DNA from: Aestuariicoccus sp032586235
Lineage (GTDB): Bacteria; Pseudomonadota; Alphaproteobacteria; Rhodobacterales; Rhodobacteraceae
Length of the DNA: 21,615 nt
Reading direction: 5' to 3'
Assembly (NCBI RefSeq): GCF_032586235.1
Contig: NZ_JAWHTD010000057.1
Coordinates: 1 to 21,615 of the forward strand
The translations under genes were made by a program, and so were the position numbers. This document shows positions 1 through 7,619 of this stretch, one piece after another. Numbering within the stretch: the stretch's first letter is position 1; every line of letters starts with the position of its first letter. The notes beneath the pieces are model-generated. The model worked only from the letters and a program-made list of their open reading frames with translations. It was not told where the DNA came from and ran no database searches.

Positions 1-143
1 AGATCAGACATATCACCGCTCTGTTTTCGCGCGGTGAATCATGCCCTTCCGCTGAAATCAATAGGTCCTGAGCCTAGTTTGTCGTCGGCGCATTTCAGCT
101 TTTCATCGGTGCGTCGCTGTTCTGCCTGATCTTCTGGACGGCG

Positions 144-530
144 TTGCGGCTGCTGCGCGAACCTGCGCGGCTTTCGGATGTGTCGAAATACAGCTTCGTC
201 TATTTCGTCTTTTCCGCAATCGCCACGTTGGTCATAAGCACCATCGGCGAATACGTCGGATATACCCTGTCAGACGGCTATGCCTACATGGACGAATTTC
301 CGGCCACCCAACCGGTCGCGCTGGAATGGATCGACCGGGTGGTAAATGGCGCGCTGCCGGTATCCCTTATGGCGGCCTTCGTGTGGCTGCTGTTCCTGTC
401 CACGGGCCGATCGCTGCGCATTGCGGCCTGTTTCGGCTTTGCACTGGCAGTTCACATTGTGGCGCTCGTCCCCGTCATGAACGCGCTTTGGCTGCAGATT
501 CTCATGCTGAATCAAAGTGGCAGCGTGTAG
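144..530 (+). CDS. Small multi-pass membrane protein, 5' end uncertain (possibly truncated)
   Basis: I do not recognise the family. The first usable start is TTG at 144, which gives 128 residues with three hydrophobic segments at about residues 16-42, 67-86 and 92-120. The same frame is open back to a TAG at 75, and codons 78-143 also encode a hydrophobic helix (VVGAFQLFIGASLFCLIFW). No ATG, GTG or TTG precedes that helix, so a natural four-helix protein appears to have lost its start. No convincing ribosome binding site lies before the TTG. The gene converges on rpiA with only 5 bases between stop codons. It may be a remnant, a gene with an unusual start, or affected by a sequence error near 75-80. 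Confidence 0.45.
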   Translation: MRLLREPARLSDVSKYSFVYFVFSAIATLVISTIGEYVGYTLSDGYAYMDEFPATQPVALEWIDRVVNGALPVSLMAAFVWLLFLSTGRSLRIAACFGFALAVHIVALVPVMNALWLQILMLNQSGSV

Positions 531-535
531 AAACG

Positions 536-1324
536 CTAGTCGCCCAGATCGCTGAAGAGGTTGTCGGTCTCGACGAAATCCAGACGGTCCTCCTGGACCG
601 TGCCGGCGTTGATGTCGCGCAGTTCGACCTTGCCGGTGGCATAGCCGATCACGACCTGGTCGCAGATGTCGATGAAGAGCCCGTTTTCCACCACGCCCGG
701 CATCTGGTTCAGCACCATCGCCATCTGGCGCGGGTTGCCGATCCGGCCCAGGTGCAGATCGAGGATATGGTTGCCCTCGTCGGTGACGAAGGGCACGTCG
801 CCGGTCATGCGCAGGGTCGCGCTACGGCCCATGACGTCCATGCTGACCAGCGTCTCTTCGATCAGCGCCTGCGTGGTGCGCCATCCGAAGGGGATCACCT
901 CGACCGGCAGCGGGAAGGCCCCGAGGTTCTCGACCTCTTTGGCGGCATCGGCGATCACGATCATCTGGTCGCTGGCCGTGGCCACGATCTTTTCCTGCAA
1001 CAGCGCGCCGCCGCCGCCCTTGATCAGGTTCAGGTCGCCATCGAATTCATCGGCCCCGTCGATGGTCAGATCCAGCCAGCGCGCCTCGTCGAGGCTGATC
1101 ACCTCGATCCCCACCTCGCGCGCCAGCTCGGCGGTGCGGGTCGAGGTCGGCACGCCTTTGATCTTGAGCCCGTCGTCGCGCACCATCTCGCCCAGGCAGC
1201 GCACCAGCCAGGCGGCGGTCGAGCCGGTACCCAGCCCCACGCGCATCCCGTCCTCGACGAAATCGGCGGCGCGTTTGGCGGCGACGAACTTGGCCCGGTC
1301 GATGGGCGACAATTCTCCGGTCAT
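536..1324 (-). CDS. rpiA: Ribose-5-phosphate isomerase A
   Basis: The product (262 residues) interconverts ribose 5-phosphate and ribulose 5-phosphate in the non-oxidative pentose phosphate pathway, in the cytosol. Family motifs are all visible: the phosphate-binding GLGTGSTA at residues 30-37, DGADEFD at 89-95, and KGGGGALLQEK at 102-112. By alignment of these motifs with E. coli RpiA, D89, D92, K102 and E111 correspond to its active-site D81, D84, K94 and E103, so the enzyme should be active. The ATG is preceded by an AAGGATG ribosome binding site. It lies 91 bases downstream of a secreted-protein gene on the same strand and may share its transcript. The length is slightly above the E. coli form (219) because of longer ends. 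Confidence 0.97.
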   Translation of the reverse strand: MTGELSPIDRAKFVAAKRAADFVEDGMRVGLGTGSTAAWLVRCLGEMVRDDGLKIKGVPTSTRTAELAREVGIEVISLDEARWLDLTIDGADEFDGDLNLIKGGGGALLQEKIVATASDQMIVIADAAKEVENLGAFPLPVEVIPFGWRTTQALIEETLVSMDVMGRSATLRMTGDVPFVTDEGNHILDLHLGRIGNPRQMAMVLNQMPGVVENGLFIDICDQVVIGYATGKVELRDINAGTVQEDRLDFVETDNLFSDLGD

Positions 1325-1415
1325 GCGGCGACATCCTTTTTGGGTGCCTCCGTCATGTACTCATGCAGGCCACGGGGTCAATGCCAAACCCGGGCCTTTG
1401 CGGCGCGCCCACGGC

Positions 1416-1850
1416 CTACATGCGCAGATAGGTCGGATCGAGGTCGAGCGACAATTGCCCGTCGCCGGATTTCTTGAACGGCTTGCATTTGGCCATGGCG
1501 CCGATCGGCGACGTGCCCGATTTGAGATGCGGCATGAACGTCAGTGACCGGACGACCTTCTTGTTGCCCTCCTTCAGCGACATCTTCTGCAGGATGGTGT
1601 TGATGTGCCGCGACACGGCGCTGCGCGACGGCACGGCGACGCCGCAGAACGCCAGGTTCTGCCCCTTGCCGATGATCGCGCCATAGATCGTCAGATGCCC
1701 GGCGTTTCCGGGCAGGCCGATCTTGGAGTCCTTGAACCCCTCGGTCACCGGAATCTCAGAGGGCAATTGCTGCGCCATGACAGGCGCGCCGGCGATGCCG
1801 AGACCAAGGCAGGCGGCGAAGGCCAGCGCCGAAATTCGAATATGTCTCAT
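1416..1850 (-). CDS. Secreted protein of unknown function
   Basis: I do not recognise this family. I place the start at the ATG ending at 1850 rather than the upstream in-frame start at 1913, because it is preceded by AAGGGGG at good spacing and begins a clean signal peptide: MRHIRISALAFAACLGLGIA, then GAPVMA before QQ, with likely cleavage after residue 26. The full protein is 144 residues, about 118 when mature, so it is probably periplasmic. The mature part has exactly two cysteines (C69 and C122) that could form a disulfide, and a lysine-rich middle (KMSLKEGNKK). No transmembrane segment follows the signal peptide. It precedes rpiA on the same strand with a 91-base gap; nothing links the functions. 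Confidence 0.8.
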   Translation of the reverse strand: MRHIRISALAFAACLGLGIAGAPVMAQQLPSEIPVTEGFKDSKIGLPGNAGHLTIYGAIIGKGQNLAFCGVAVPSRSAVSRHINTILQKMSLKEGNKKVVRSLTFMPHLKSGTSPIGAMAKCKPFKKSGDGQLSLDLDPTYLRM

Positions 1851-1874
1851 GGAAAACCCCCTTGTAACGGTCTT

Positions 1875-1906
1875 AAATACTGGAAAAATACCCCCAGACA
1901 GTATTT
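1875..1906. promoter_or_regulatory. Inverted repeat in the promoter region of the secreted-protein gene
   Basis: Perfect 8-base arms AAATACTG (1875-1882) and CAGTATTT (1899-1906) are separated by 16 bases. The element lies 24 bases upstream of the minus-strand ATG at 1850, in a locally AT-rich patch that contrasts with its surroundings. The position fits an operator or core promoter for that gene. No regulator can be assigned from the sequence. Confidence 0.3.
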
Positions 1907-2121
1907 TCGTCAAATGCGACAGAGATTTGCGGCACCGCGTCGGGGGCTCAGGTCCGCGCCCTTGCCGCGCATCAGCCCGTCAGCCCCCCGCGCCCGGTCT
2001 TATCGGCCGACCTTCACCGCCGGGCGCGACGCATTGGCCCGGCAATGGTCGCTTTCAGGCGGGGCCGGGTGTAGGATTCCCCTTAAGGCCGGATCACAGG
2101 CTCTGTTGCGAAAGGCGCGCC
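1907..2121. other. Non-coding gap upstream of sdaA, with one inverted repeat
   Basis: This is the sdaA-proximal part of the divergent gap between the secreted-protein gene and sdaA. It contains a 9-base inverted repeat, CGCGCCCGG (1989-1997) with CCGGGCGCG (2020-2028), whose 22-base loop holds the palindrome TCGGCCGA at 2003-2010. The frame of sdaA stays open through the gap, but its translation is low-complexity Arg/Pro/Gly-rich and has no ribosome binding site. I could not recognise a riboswitch or a convincing sigma-70 promoter. Confidence 0.35.
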
Positions 2122-3495
2122 ATGTTTCTTTCGGTTTTCGACATGTTCAAAGTGGGCATCGGCCCGTCGTCGTCGCACACCATGGGCCCCATGGTCGCCG
2201 CCGCGCGCTTTCTCGACGCCTTGCGCGCGGCCCCGTTCAGCGCCCACGGGCTGCGCGCCTCGCTGCATGGATCGCTGGCCTTTACCGGGGTCGGTCACGC
2301 CAGCGACCGCGCCACGATCCTGGGGCTGGCGGGCTTCACGCCCGAAACCTACGACCACGCCGCCGCCGAGGCCGCGCTGGAGGCGATCCGCGACAGCGGC
2401 GAGGTGACGCCCGACGGCCTGCCCCCGCTGCGCTTCGACACCCGTAGCGACCTCAAGTTCGACTTCGGCCCCAACCTGCCCGGCCATGCCAATGGCATGA
2501 TCCTGATGGCCACAGACGCCCAGGGCGATGTGATCCTGCAAGAGACCTATTATTCCATCGGCGGCGGCTTTGTGATGACCGAAGACGAACTGGCCGCGGG
2601 CAAGGCCACCGACGAGGGCGCGCCGGTTCCCTACCCGTTCAAATCCGCCGCCGAGATGCTGCAGATGGCCGAGACCTCGGGCAAGACCGTCGCCGAGATG
2701 AAACGCGCCAACGAAGTGGCGCGCGGCTGCCCGGTGAAGCTGGACGAGGGGCTGCGCCGGATCTGGCAGGTGATGAACGATTGCATCGAGCGCGGGCTGG
2801 CGTCGGACGGCATCCTGCCGGGCGGGTTGAACGTGCGCCGCCGGGCGCACAAGATCCACGAGCAGCTGCTGGCCGAACGCGGCCGTAACCTGACCGCGCC
2901 GCATACGATCAACGACTGGATGTCGGTCTACGCCATGGCGGTGAACGAGGAAAACGCCGCCGGCGGCCAGGTCGTGACCGCGCCGACCAATGGGGCTGCG
3001 GGCGTGGTGCCGGCGACGATCCGCTACTGGTTGGATCACGTGCCCGGCGCGACCGAGGGCCGGATCCCCGATTTCCTTCTGACCTCTGCCGCGATCGGCG
3101 GGCTGGTGAAGTTCAACGCCTCGATCTCGGGGGCCGAGGCCGGCTGCCAGGCCGAGGTTGGCAGCGCCTCGGCCATGGCCGCCGCGGGGCTGTGCGCGGT
3201 GATGGGCGGCACGCCCGAGCAGATCGAGAACGCCGCCGAGATCGCGCTGGAACATCACCTCGGAATGACCTGCGATCCGGTCAAGGGGCTGGTGCAGGTG
3301 CCTTGCATCGAACGCAACGGGCTGGGCGCGATCAAGGCGGTCAGCGCCGCCAGCCTCGCGCTGCGCGGCGACGGCACGCATCTGGTGCCGCTGGACGCCT
3401 GCATCGAGACCATGCGCCAGACCGGCGCGGACATGAGCGAGAAATACAAGGAAACCTCGCTGGGCGGGCTCGCGGTCAATATCCCGAATTGCTAA
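2122..3495 (+). CDS. sdaA: L-serine ammonia-lyase (iron-sulfur L-serine deaminase)
   Basis: The enzyme (457 residues) deaminates L-serine to pyruvate and ammonia using a [4Fe-4S] cluster. It is the single-chain type: an N-terminal beta domain opening with VGIGPSSSHT (residues 11-20), then the catalytic alpha domain from about residue 190. The cluster cysteines are C342 (AEAGCQAE), C384 (MTCDPVKG) and C395 (QVPCIERNG). The chain ends in C457, equivalent to the C-terminal cysteine that occupies the open iron site in the Legionella enzyme, so auto-inhibition by the tail is plausible. The start at 2122 follows a GCGAAAGGC-type ribosome binding site and matches the family N-terminus; upstream in-frame codons are not coding. 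A long hairpin begins directly at the stop codon. Confidence 0.97.
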   Translation: MFLSVFDMFKVGIGPSSSHTMGPMVAAARFLDALRAAPFSAHGLRASLHGSLAFTGVGHASDRATILGLAGFTPETYDHAAAEAALEAIRDSGEVTPDGLPPLRFDTRSDLKFDFGPNLPGHANGMILMATDAQGDVILQETYYSIGGGFVMTEDELAAGKATDEGAPVPYPFKSAAEMLQMAETSGKTVAEMKRANEVARGCPVKLDEGLRRIWQVMNDCIERGLASDGILPGGLNVRRRAHKIHEQLLAERGRNLTAPHTINDWMSVYAMAVNEENAAGGQVVTAPTNGAAGVVPATIRYWLDHVPGATEGRIPDFLLTSAAIGGLVKFNASISGAEAGCQAEVGSASAMAAAGLCAVMGGTPEQIENAAEIALEHHLGMTCDPVKGLVQVPCIERNGLGAIKAVSAASLALRGDGTHLVPLDACIETMRQTGADMSEKYKETSLGGLAVNIPNC

Positions 3496-3564
3496 GCCGC
3501 CGCGAGGACGCCCGCAAGGGCGGAGGAGCAGCTCGTCCGCCCTTGCGGGCGTCCTCGCCGCGGC
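3496..3564. terminator. Very long hairpin directly after sdaA, terminator-like
   Basis: A perfect 23-base inverted repeat (3502-3524 with 3536-3558) encloses an 11-base loop. One mismatch further out, the stem resumes for five more pairs (3496-3500 GCCGC with 3560-3564 GCGGC), giving 28 of 29 paired positions. It starts on the base after the sdaA TAA and ends 13 bases before the transporter ATG. There is no T-run on either side, so it is not a classical intrinsic terminator. It may stop transcription, protect the mRNA 3' end, or be a mobile palindromic repeat. Confidence 0.6.
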
Positions 3565-3577
3565 CTAGCGTGCGCCC

Positions 3578-4519
3578 ATGCACCGCGACAATCCCCTTCT
3601 GGGCATCACGCTCATGTTCGGCTTCTGCGTCCTCGCCCCGATGGGCGACGCGATCGCCAAGCTGCTGGGCGATCAGGTGCCGATCGGCCAGCTGCTACTG
3701 GTCCGTTTCGGCGTGCAGGTCGCGCTGCTGATCCCGCTCATCGCGCTGACCGGCCGGATCTGGCGGATGCGCGGCCGTGTGCTGCGGCTGACCGTGTTGC
3801 GTACGCTCTTGCACCTTCTGGGCATCGGCATGATGTTCACCGCGCTGCGCCACCTGCCGCTGGCCGATGCGGTCGCCATTGCCTTCGTCATGCCCTTTCT
3901 GATGCTGCTTCTGGGCCGCTACGTGCTCGGCGAAGAGGTCGGCCTGCGCCGCCTTCTGGCCTGCGTCGTCGGGTTCATCGGCACCCTCCTGGTGGTTCAG
4001 CCCGCCTTTGCGGATGTCGGCTGGCCGGCGCTGCTGCCGCTTGGCGTCGCCGTCGTCTTTGCGTTCTTCATGCTGGTCACGCGGCAGATCGCGCGCGACA
4101 CCGATCCGGTCGGCCTGCAAGCCGTCTCGGGGGTCATGGCCGTGGCGATCATGGCACCGGTCATCTGGCTGACGCCCGCCGGCACCCTGCCCGCGCTCGA
4201 CTGGGTAGCCCCATCGGGAACAACCTGGGCGCTGCTCTTCGCGCTGGGGGCCTTCGGCACAATGGCGCATCTGCTCATGACGTGGTCGCTGCGCTACGCG
4301 CCCTCGGCCACGCTCGCGCCGATGCAATATCTGGAGATCCCAATCGCCACGATCATCGGCTTTCTGGTCTTTGGCGATCTGCCGAACCATTTGGCGGCGG
4401 TCGGCATCTCGATCACCATCGGCGCAGGGCTCTATATCGTGCTCAGGGAGCGGGCCATCCGTCCGGGCAAAGGGCCAACCCCGCCTGGACCGCCGACAAC
4501 GCCCTCACCGGCAGGATAA
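3578..4519 (+). CDS. EamA/DMT-family transporter
   Basis: The product (313 residues) is an inner-membrane protein of the drug/metabolite transporter superfamily, with about ten hydrophobic helices arranged as two EamA repeats (roughly residues 5-138 and 148-285). Substrates in this family range from amino acids to nucleotide metabolites and cannot be told from sequence. The start MHRDNPLLGITLMFGFCVLAPMGDAIAKLLG matches the usual N-terminus although no clear ribosome binding site precedes it; the upstream bases belong to the sdaA hairpin. The last 25 or so residues form a Pro/Gly-rich tail (PGKGPTPPGPPTTPSPAG) that lies in the overlap with the thiamine diphosphokinase gene on the other strand, so the tail may have arisen by readthrough. 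Confidence 0.92.
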   Translation: MHRDNPLLGITLMFGFCVLAPMGDAIAKLLGDQVPIGQLLLVRFGVQVALLIPLIALTGRIWRMRGRVLRLTVLRTLLHLLGIGMMFTALRHLPLADAVAIAFVMPFLMLLLGRYVLGEEVGLRRLLACVVGFIGTLLVVQPAFADVGWPALLPLGVAVVFAFFMLVTRQIARDTDPVGLQAVSGVMAVAIMAPVIWLTPAGTLPALDWVAPSGTTWALLFALGAFGTMAHLLMTWSLRYAPSATLAPMQYLEIPIATIIGFLVFGDLPNHLAAVGISITIGAGLYIVLRERAIRPGKGPTPPGPPTTPSPAG

Positions 4520-5126
4520 GCAGCATTCCCGGCGTATCGAACCGCAGCCGCACAGGCCCCGTCACCTCGTTCGAGGTGCCCACGGCCCCGTCCGGCGCAA
4601 AGCGCAGCCCGTCGATCGGCCAGCGCAGCCCGTCCGACCGCCCCGACACCGCCCGCATCGGAAAGAGCGACAGCCGGCTGCCGAGCGGCAAATCCAGCCA
4701 GAGGTCGGGCGGGGCCAGCATCACCAGATCCCTGTCCCCAACAAGCACCGCCCGCCGCCCGGCGCGGCGCACAAGCACCGTCATCGCCGCCAGCTGGTGA
4801 TCGAGCCGCGACCCCAGAAACCCCGCGCCCAGAACCAGTGGCGCGGTCACGTTGCGCAGCGCCTTGTCGAAATCGGTGCTGTCCTGCTCGGCGATATGAT
4901 GCACCAGGTGTGTGGGCAGCGCGTCGCGTGTCGCTGCCGAGACCGAGTCGAGATCGCCGATCACCGCGTCCGGCCTGACGCCAAGCGCCTGCAGCCGGTC
5001 GGCCCCCCGGTCGACGCCGACCACGGCCTTTACCGTCTCCAATAGGCTGATAAGCTGACGATTGTCGCAATCTGCGCCACCGACCAGCAGAATCGGTCCG
5101 TCGCTGTGCACAATACTCTGGTTCAT
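4443..5126 (-). CDS. thiN: Thiamine diphosphokinase
   Basis: The enzyme transfers pyrophosphate from ATP to thiamine, giving thiamine diphosphate, and is cytosolic. Numbered from the GTG at 5129 (228 residues), family motifs are GVDRGADRL at 38-46, GDLDS at 58-62, QDSTDFDKAL at 82-91, GSRLDHQLA at 106-114, LRWPIDGLRF at 168-177 and GTSNEVTG at 184-191. The start is either this GTG or the adjacent ATG at 5126; a possible AAAGGG site lies 10 and 13 bases upstream of them, so the choice is open. The 3' end overlaps the convergent EamA gene by 77 bases. No TPP riboswitch is visible upstream. Confidence 0.94.
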   Translation of the reverse strand: MNQSIVHSDGPILLVGGADCDNRQLISLLETVKAVVGVDRGADRLQALGVRPDAVIGDLDSVSAATRDALPTHLVHHIAEQDSTDFDKALRNVTAPLVLGAGFLGSRLDHQLAAMTVLVRRAGRRAVLVGDRDLVMLAPPDLWLDLPLGSRLSLFPMRAVSGRSDGLRWPIDGLRFAPDGAVGTSNEVTGPVRLRFDTPGMLLILPVRALSAVQAGLALCPDGWPAP

Positions 5127-5129
5127 CAC

Positions 5130-5264
5130 CGATTAATGGCCCTTTGGGAAACAGATCACAATCAAGTCACGAAATGATACCCTGCAGGGCACAGATTCGG
5201 ACGGCTTTGGTCTTGGTAAACATGATAAACACTCTGTTGCAAAACGAACGAAAGTGAGTGGCAT
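5130..5264. promoter_or_regulatory. Divergent promoter region, thiN / acidic protein
   Basis: The 135-base gap separates two divergently transcribed genes and must hold both promoters. It is more AT-rich than its neighbours. A 10-base perfect palindrome, CCCTGCAGGG, lies near the middle at 5180-5189. A GATAAA at 5224-5229 could be a -10 box for the plus-strand gene, but I find no matching -35. Confidence 0.4.
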
Positions 5265-7598
5265 ATGGTCAGTTCATCCAAAATCCTGACGGTTTCCTAC
5301 GGGACCTTCTCGTGTACGGCCGAAGGATTTGAAGATCCGCTCGCCGCGGTCAAGGATGCAACGCGGTTTTACCAGGGCATCGTCCGGGAAGACCGCTTTT
5401 TCGGGTCCGAACCGCCGCAGCTTGACGCGGAAATGGCCGAACAGATGATGGCCCAGCAGATCGGCGCTGAATACGGTGCCGACGGGCTTGTGCTGCGACC
5501 CGCGCTCGGGGCGCCCGCCGCGTCGAGCGACGCGCTCGCGGCCGCCCTTGCGGCCGGTCCGTCGCGCGTTCCCTCCAAGCCCGCCGAGACGACTGAGACG
5601 ACCGAGGCGCGCCATGTCGATGAAGCTGACGACAGGGACGTTCCGACGGACGACGCGGTCGGCGTCATCGACACCGCCGACCTTTCGGCCCCGGTGGCCG
5701 TGCTCAGCGAGGAAGAGGCGCTTGGCGACAACGCGCCCGACGATTTCGCGGATGTCGGCTTTGACAGCATGGCGCTGAAGGAAGAAGAGCCGCCGCAAGC
5801 CGACGCCGAAGAGGCCGGGGCCGCGGAGCTCATGGATGAAGACGCCTACGAGGAAGAGACCGGGGTCGAGATCGATCTCAGCATCCTCCGCGAAAGCGCT
5901 GCCGCCGACGAGGTCGCGGCACCGGAAGAGACCGTGGCGGCGCCGCCTGCTCCGGCCCCCGCGGGCTCTACCGAAAGCGTTGCCGCCAAGCTTCAGCGCA
6001 TCCGCGCGGTTGTCTCGCGCGGCCAGGCTGCAGGTGCGCCGGCGTCCGACATTGGGGACGACGGTTATAGCGAGGACGAACCTGAGGACAGCACGGGCGA
6101 CGACGCCTTCGACGCCACCGGGATCGCCGGCGTGCTGGAGGGCATGTCCGACACCGGATTTGCCGAGCAGGATGACGAATTCGACGACGACGGGTTCGAC
6201 GACGAGGACGCCCCGGAAACGCTTGGCGAAAACCTCTTCACCGACACCATCGCAGGGCTGGCGCGGGACAGCGCCGAGACGCTTTCAGGCGAGGACCACA
6301 GCGAAGAGGACGACCTGCCCGAGGATACCTCGACCGCCCCGGAACGTCCGCCCCTGCGCCGGACCCGCGTGGTCAAGGTCAAGCGCGCGGAGCTTGAGGC
6401 CGTGATCGCCCCGGACCCGCTGGAGCCGTTCGAAGACGAGGACGACGGCACGAGTTCCAGCCTCAGCCCCGAGGAAGAAGAGGAACTGGCCCGCGAGCTG
6501 GCCGCCGTCGAGGCCGAACTCGACGCCGACGACTGGGACGACGACGAGGACGACTGGCCCGATCTGGTGCCTGCCGCCCTGTCCGAGGCCGACGAAGACG
6601 AGGACGACGCCGCACCGGCGCCGCTGCGCCTGCGCAACCGGGTCGTGCCGTTCGAACCTGCCGAAGAGGCGCGGGAACCGCAGACCGGCACGTCGGTTCG
6701 GGACATGGACGAGGACGCATTCGACGACGACGATTTCGAGGACGATCTCGATGCCGAAAGGGCTCTGGAGATCGACGCGGACGATCTGGAAGACAATGAC
6801 GAGGGCGACGACACGATCGACCCCGCGGTGATCGAACGGCTGGCTCAGGAGGGCGCCCGCAAGGCCGTCAAGCTGTCGAGCCCGGCGCGCGTCATGCTCA
6901 CCGAAAACCGGATCGGCGCGGACGACAATTCGGTCAGCCGCATCCTGGACGAGACCAACACCCAGATGGAAGAGCCCGAGGGCAACCGCCGTCGCAGCGC
7001 CATCGCGCATCTGCGCGCCGCCGTGGCCGCCACCCGCGCCGACCGTCTGCTGGGCCGCAAGAAGGACCCGGAGGAGGAATTCGAGCCCTACCGCGAGGAT
7101 CTGGCCAACGTGGTCCGCCCGCGCCGTCCGAAGCCCACCGCCGAAGCCCGGTCCGAACGTCCCCAGACAGAGACCCGCCCGGCGCCGCTCAAACTGGTGG
7201 CCGAACAGCGGGTGGACGATCACGGCCCCGCCCTCGCCAGCGTGCCGGTGCGCCCGCGCCGGATCCGCCGCGACGATCTGGACGACTCCGTTGCCGCCGA
7301 AGAGGAGGCCGACACCGGCTTTGCCGCCTTCGCCGAGGATATGGGCGCCACCGACCTGCCCGAACTTCTGGAGGCCGCCGCCGCCTATATGGCCTTTGTC
7401 GAGGGACGCGATCAGTTCTCGCGCCCGCAGCTGATGACCAAGGTCCGCCAGGCCGAGCTGACGGAATCGAGCCGCGAGGACCGGTTGCGCAGCTTTGGCC
7501 AGCTGCTGCGCGAAGGCAAGATCGAGAAGACCCGCGGCGGTCGGTTCACCGCCTCGGAGACGATCAGCTTCCGTCCCGGCGCACGCGCCGCCGGCTGA
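5265..7598 (+). CDS. Large acidic protein with conserved-looking ends (unknown function)
   Basis: The 777-residue product has no catalytic motif I recognise, and I recall similar proteins annotated as hypothetical in Rhodobacterales. Residues 1-70 (SKILTVSYGTFSCTAEGFED, then FYQGIVREDRFFGSEPP) look like a small folded domain. About residues 80-520 form a low-complexity linker very rich in Asp and Glu, with runs such as DWDDDEDDWPD near residue 423. From about 530 the chain becomes basic and mixed (IAHLRAAVAATRADRLLGRKK). Residues 692-777 look like a compact helical domain, possibly winged-helix (FSRPQLMTKVRQAELTESSR, then LRSFGQLLREGKIEKTRGGRF). No signal peptide or membrane helix is seen, so it is probably cytosolic. 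A strong terminator closes the gene, which appears monocistronic. Confidence 0.85.
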   Translation: MVSSSKILTVSYGTFSCTAEGFEDPLAAVKDATRFYQGIVREDRFFGSEPPQLDAEMAEQMMAQQIGAEYGADGLVLRPALGAPAASSDALAAALAAGPSRVPSKPAETTETTEARHVDEADDRDVPTDDAVGVIDTADLSAPVAVLSEEEALGDNAPDDFADVGFDSMALKEEEPPQADAEEAGAAELMDEDAYEEETGVEIDLSILRESAAADEVAAPEETVAAPPAPAPAGSTESVAAKLQRIRAVVSRGQAAGAPASDIGDDGYSEDEPEDSTGDDAFDATGIAGVLEGMSDTGFAEQDDEFDDDGFDDEDAPETLGENLFTDTIAGLARDSAETLSGEDHSEEDDLPEDTSTAPERPPLRRTRVVKVKRAELEAVIAPDPLEPFEDEDDGTSSSLSPEEEEELARELAAVEAELDADDWDDDEDDWPDLVPAALSEADEDEDDAAPAPLRLRNRVVPFEPAEEAREPQTGTSVRDMDEDAFDDDDFEDDLDAERALEIDADDLEDNDEGDDTIDPAVIERLAQEGARKAVKLSSPARVMLTENRIGADDNSVSRILDETNTQMEEPEGNRRRSAIAHLRAAVAATRADRLLGRKKDPEEEFEPYREDLANVVRPRRPKPTAEARSERPQTETRPAPLKLVAEQRVDDHGPALASVPVRPRRIRRDDLDDSVAAEEEADTGFAAFAEDMGATDLPELLEAAAAYMAFVEGRDQFSRPQLMTKVRQAELTESSREDRLRSFGQLLREGKIEKTRGGRFTASETISFRPGARAAG

Positions 7599-7619
7599 AG
7601 GCCTGGCCCTGAAAATCGA

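Noticed and set aside
1723..2121. Upstream in-frame extension of sdaA
   Set aside because: The serine deaminase family starts at MFLSVFDMFKVGIGPSSSHT, and a ribosome binding site precedes 2122. The extension lies over the secreted-protein gene and promoter region.
5127..5264. TPP riboswitch expected upstream of a thiamine gene
   Set aside because: I could not find the conserved THI-box blocks, and thiamine diphosphokinase genes often lack this control.
6400..6800. Asp/Glu codon runs as a nucleotide tandem repeat
   Set aside because: The GAC/GAG runs are irregular in order and spacing, so they reflect protein composition rather than a repeat unit.
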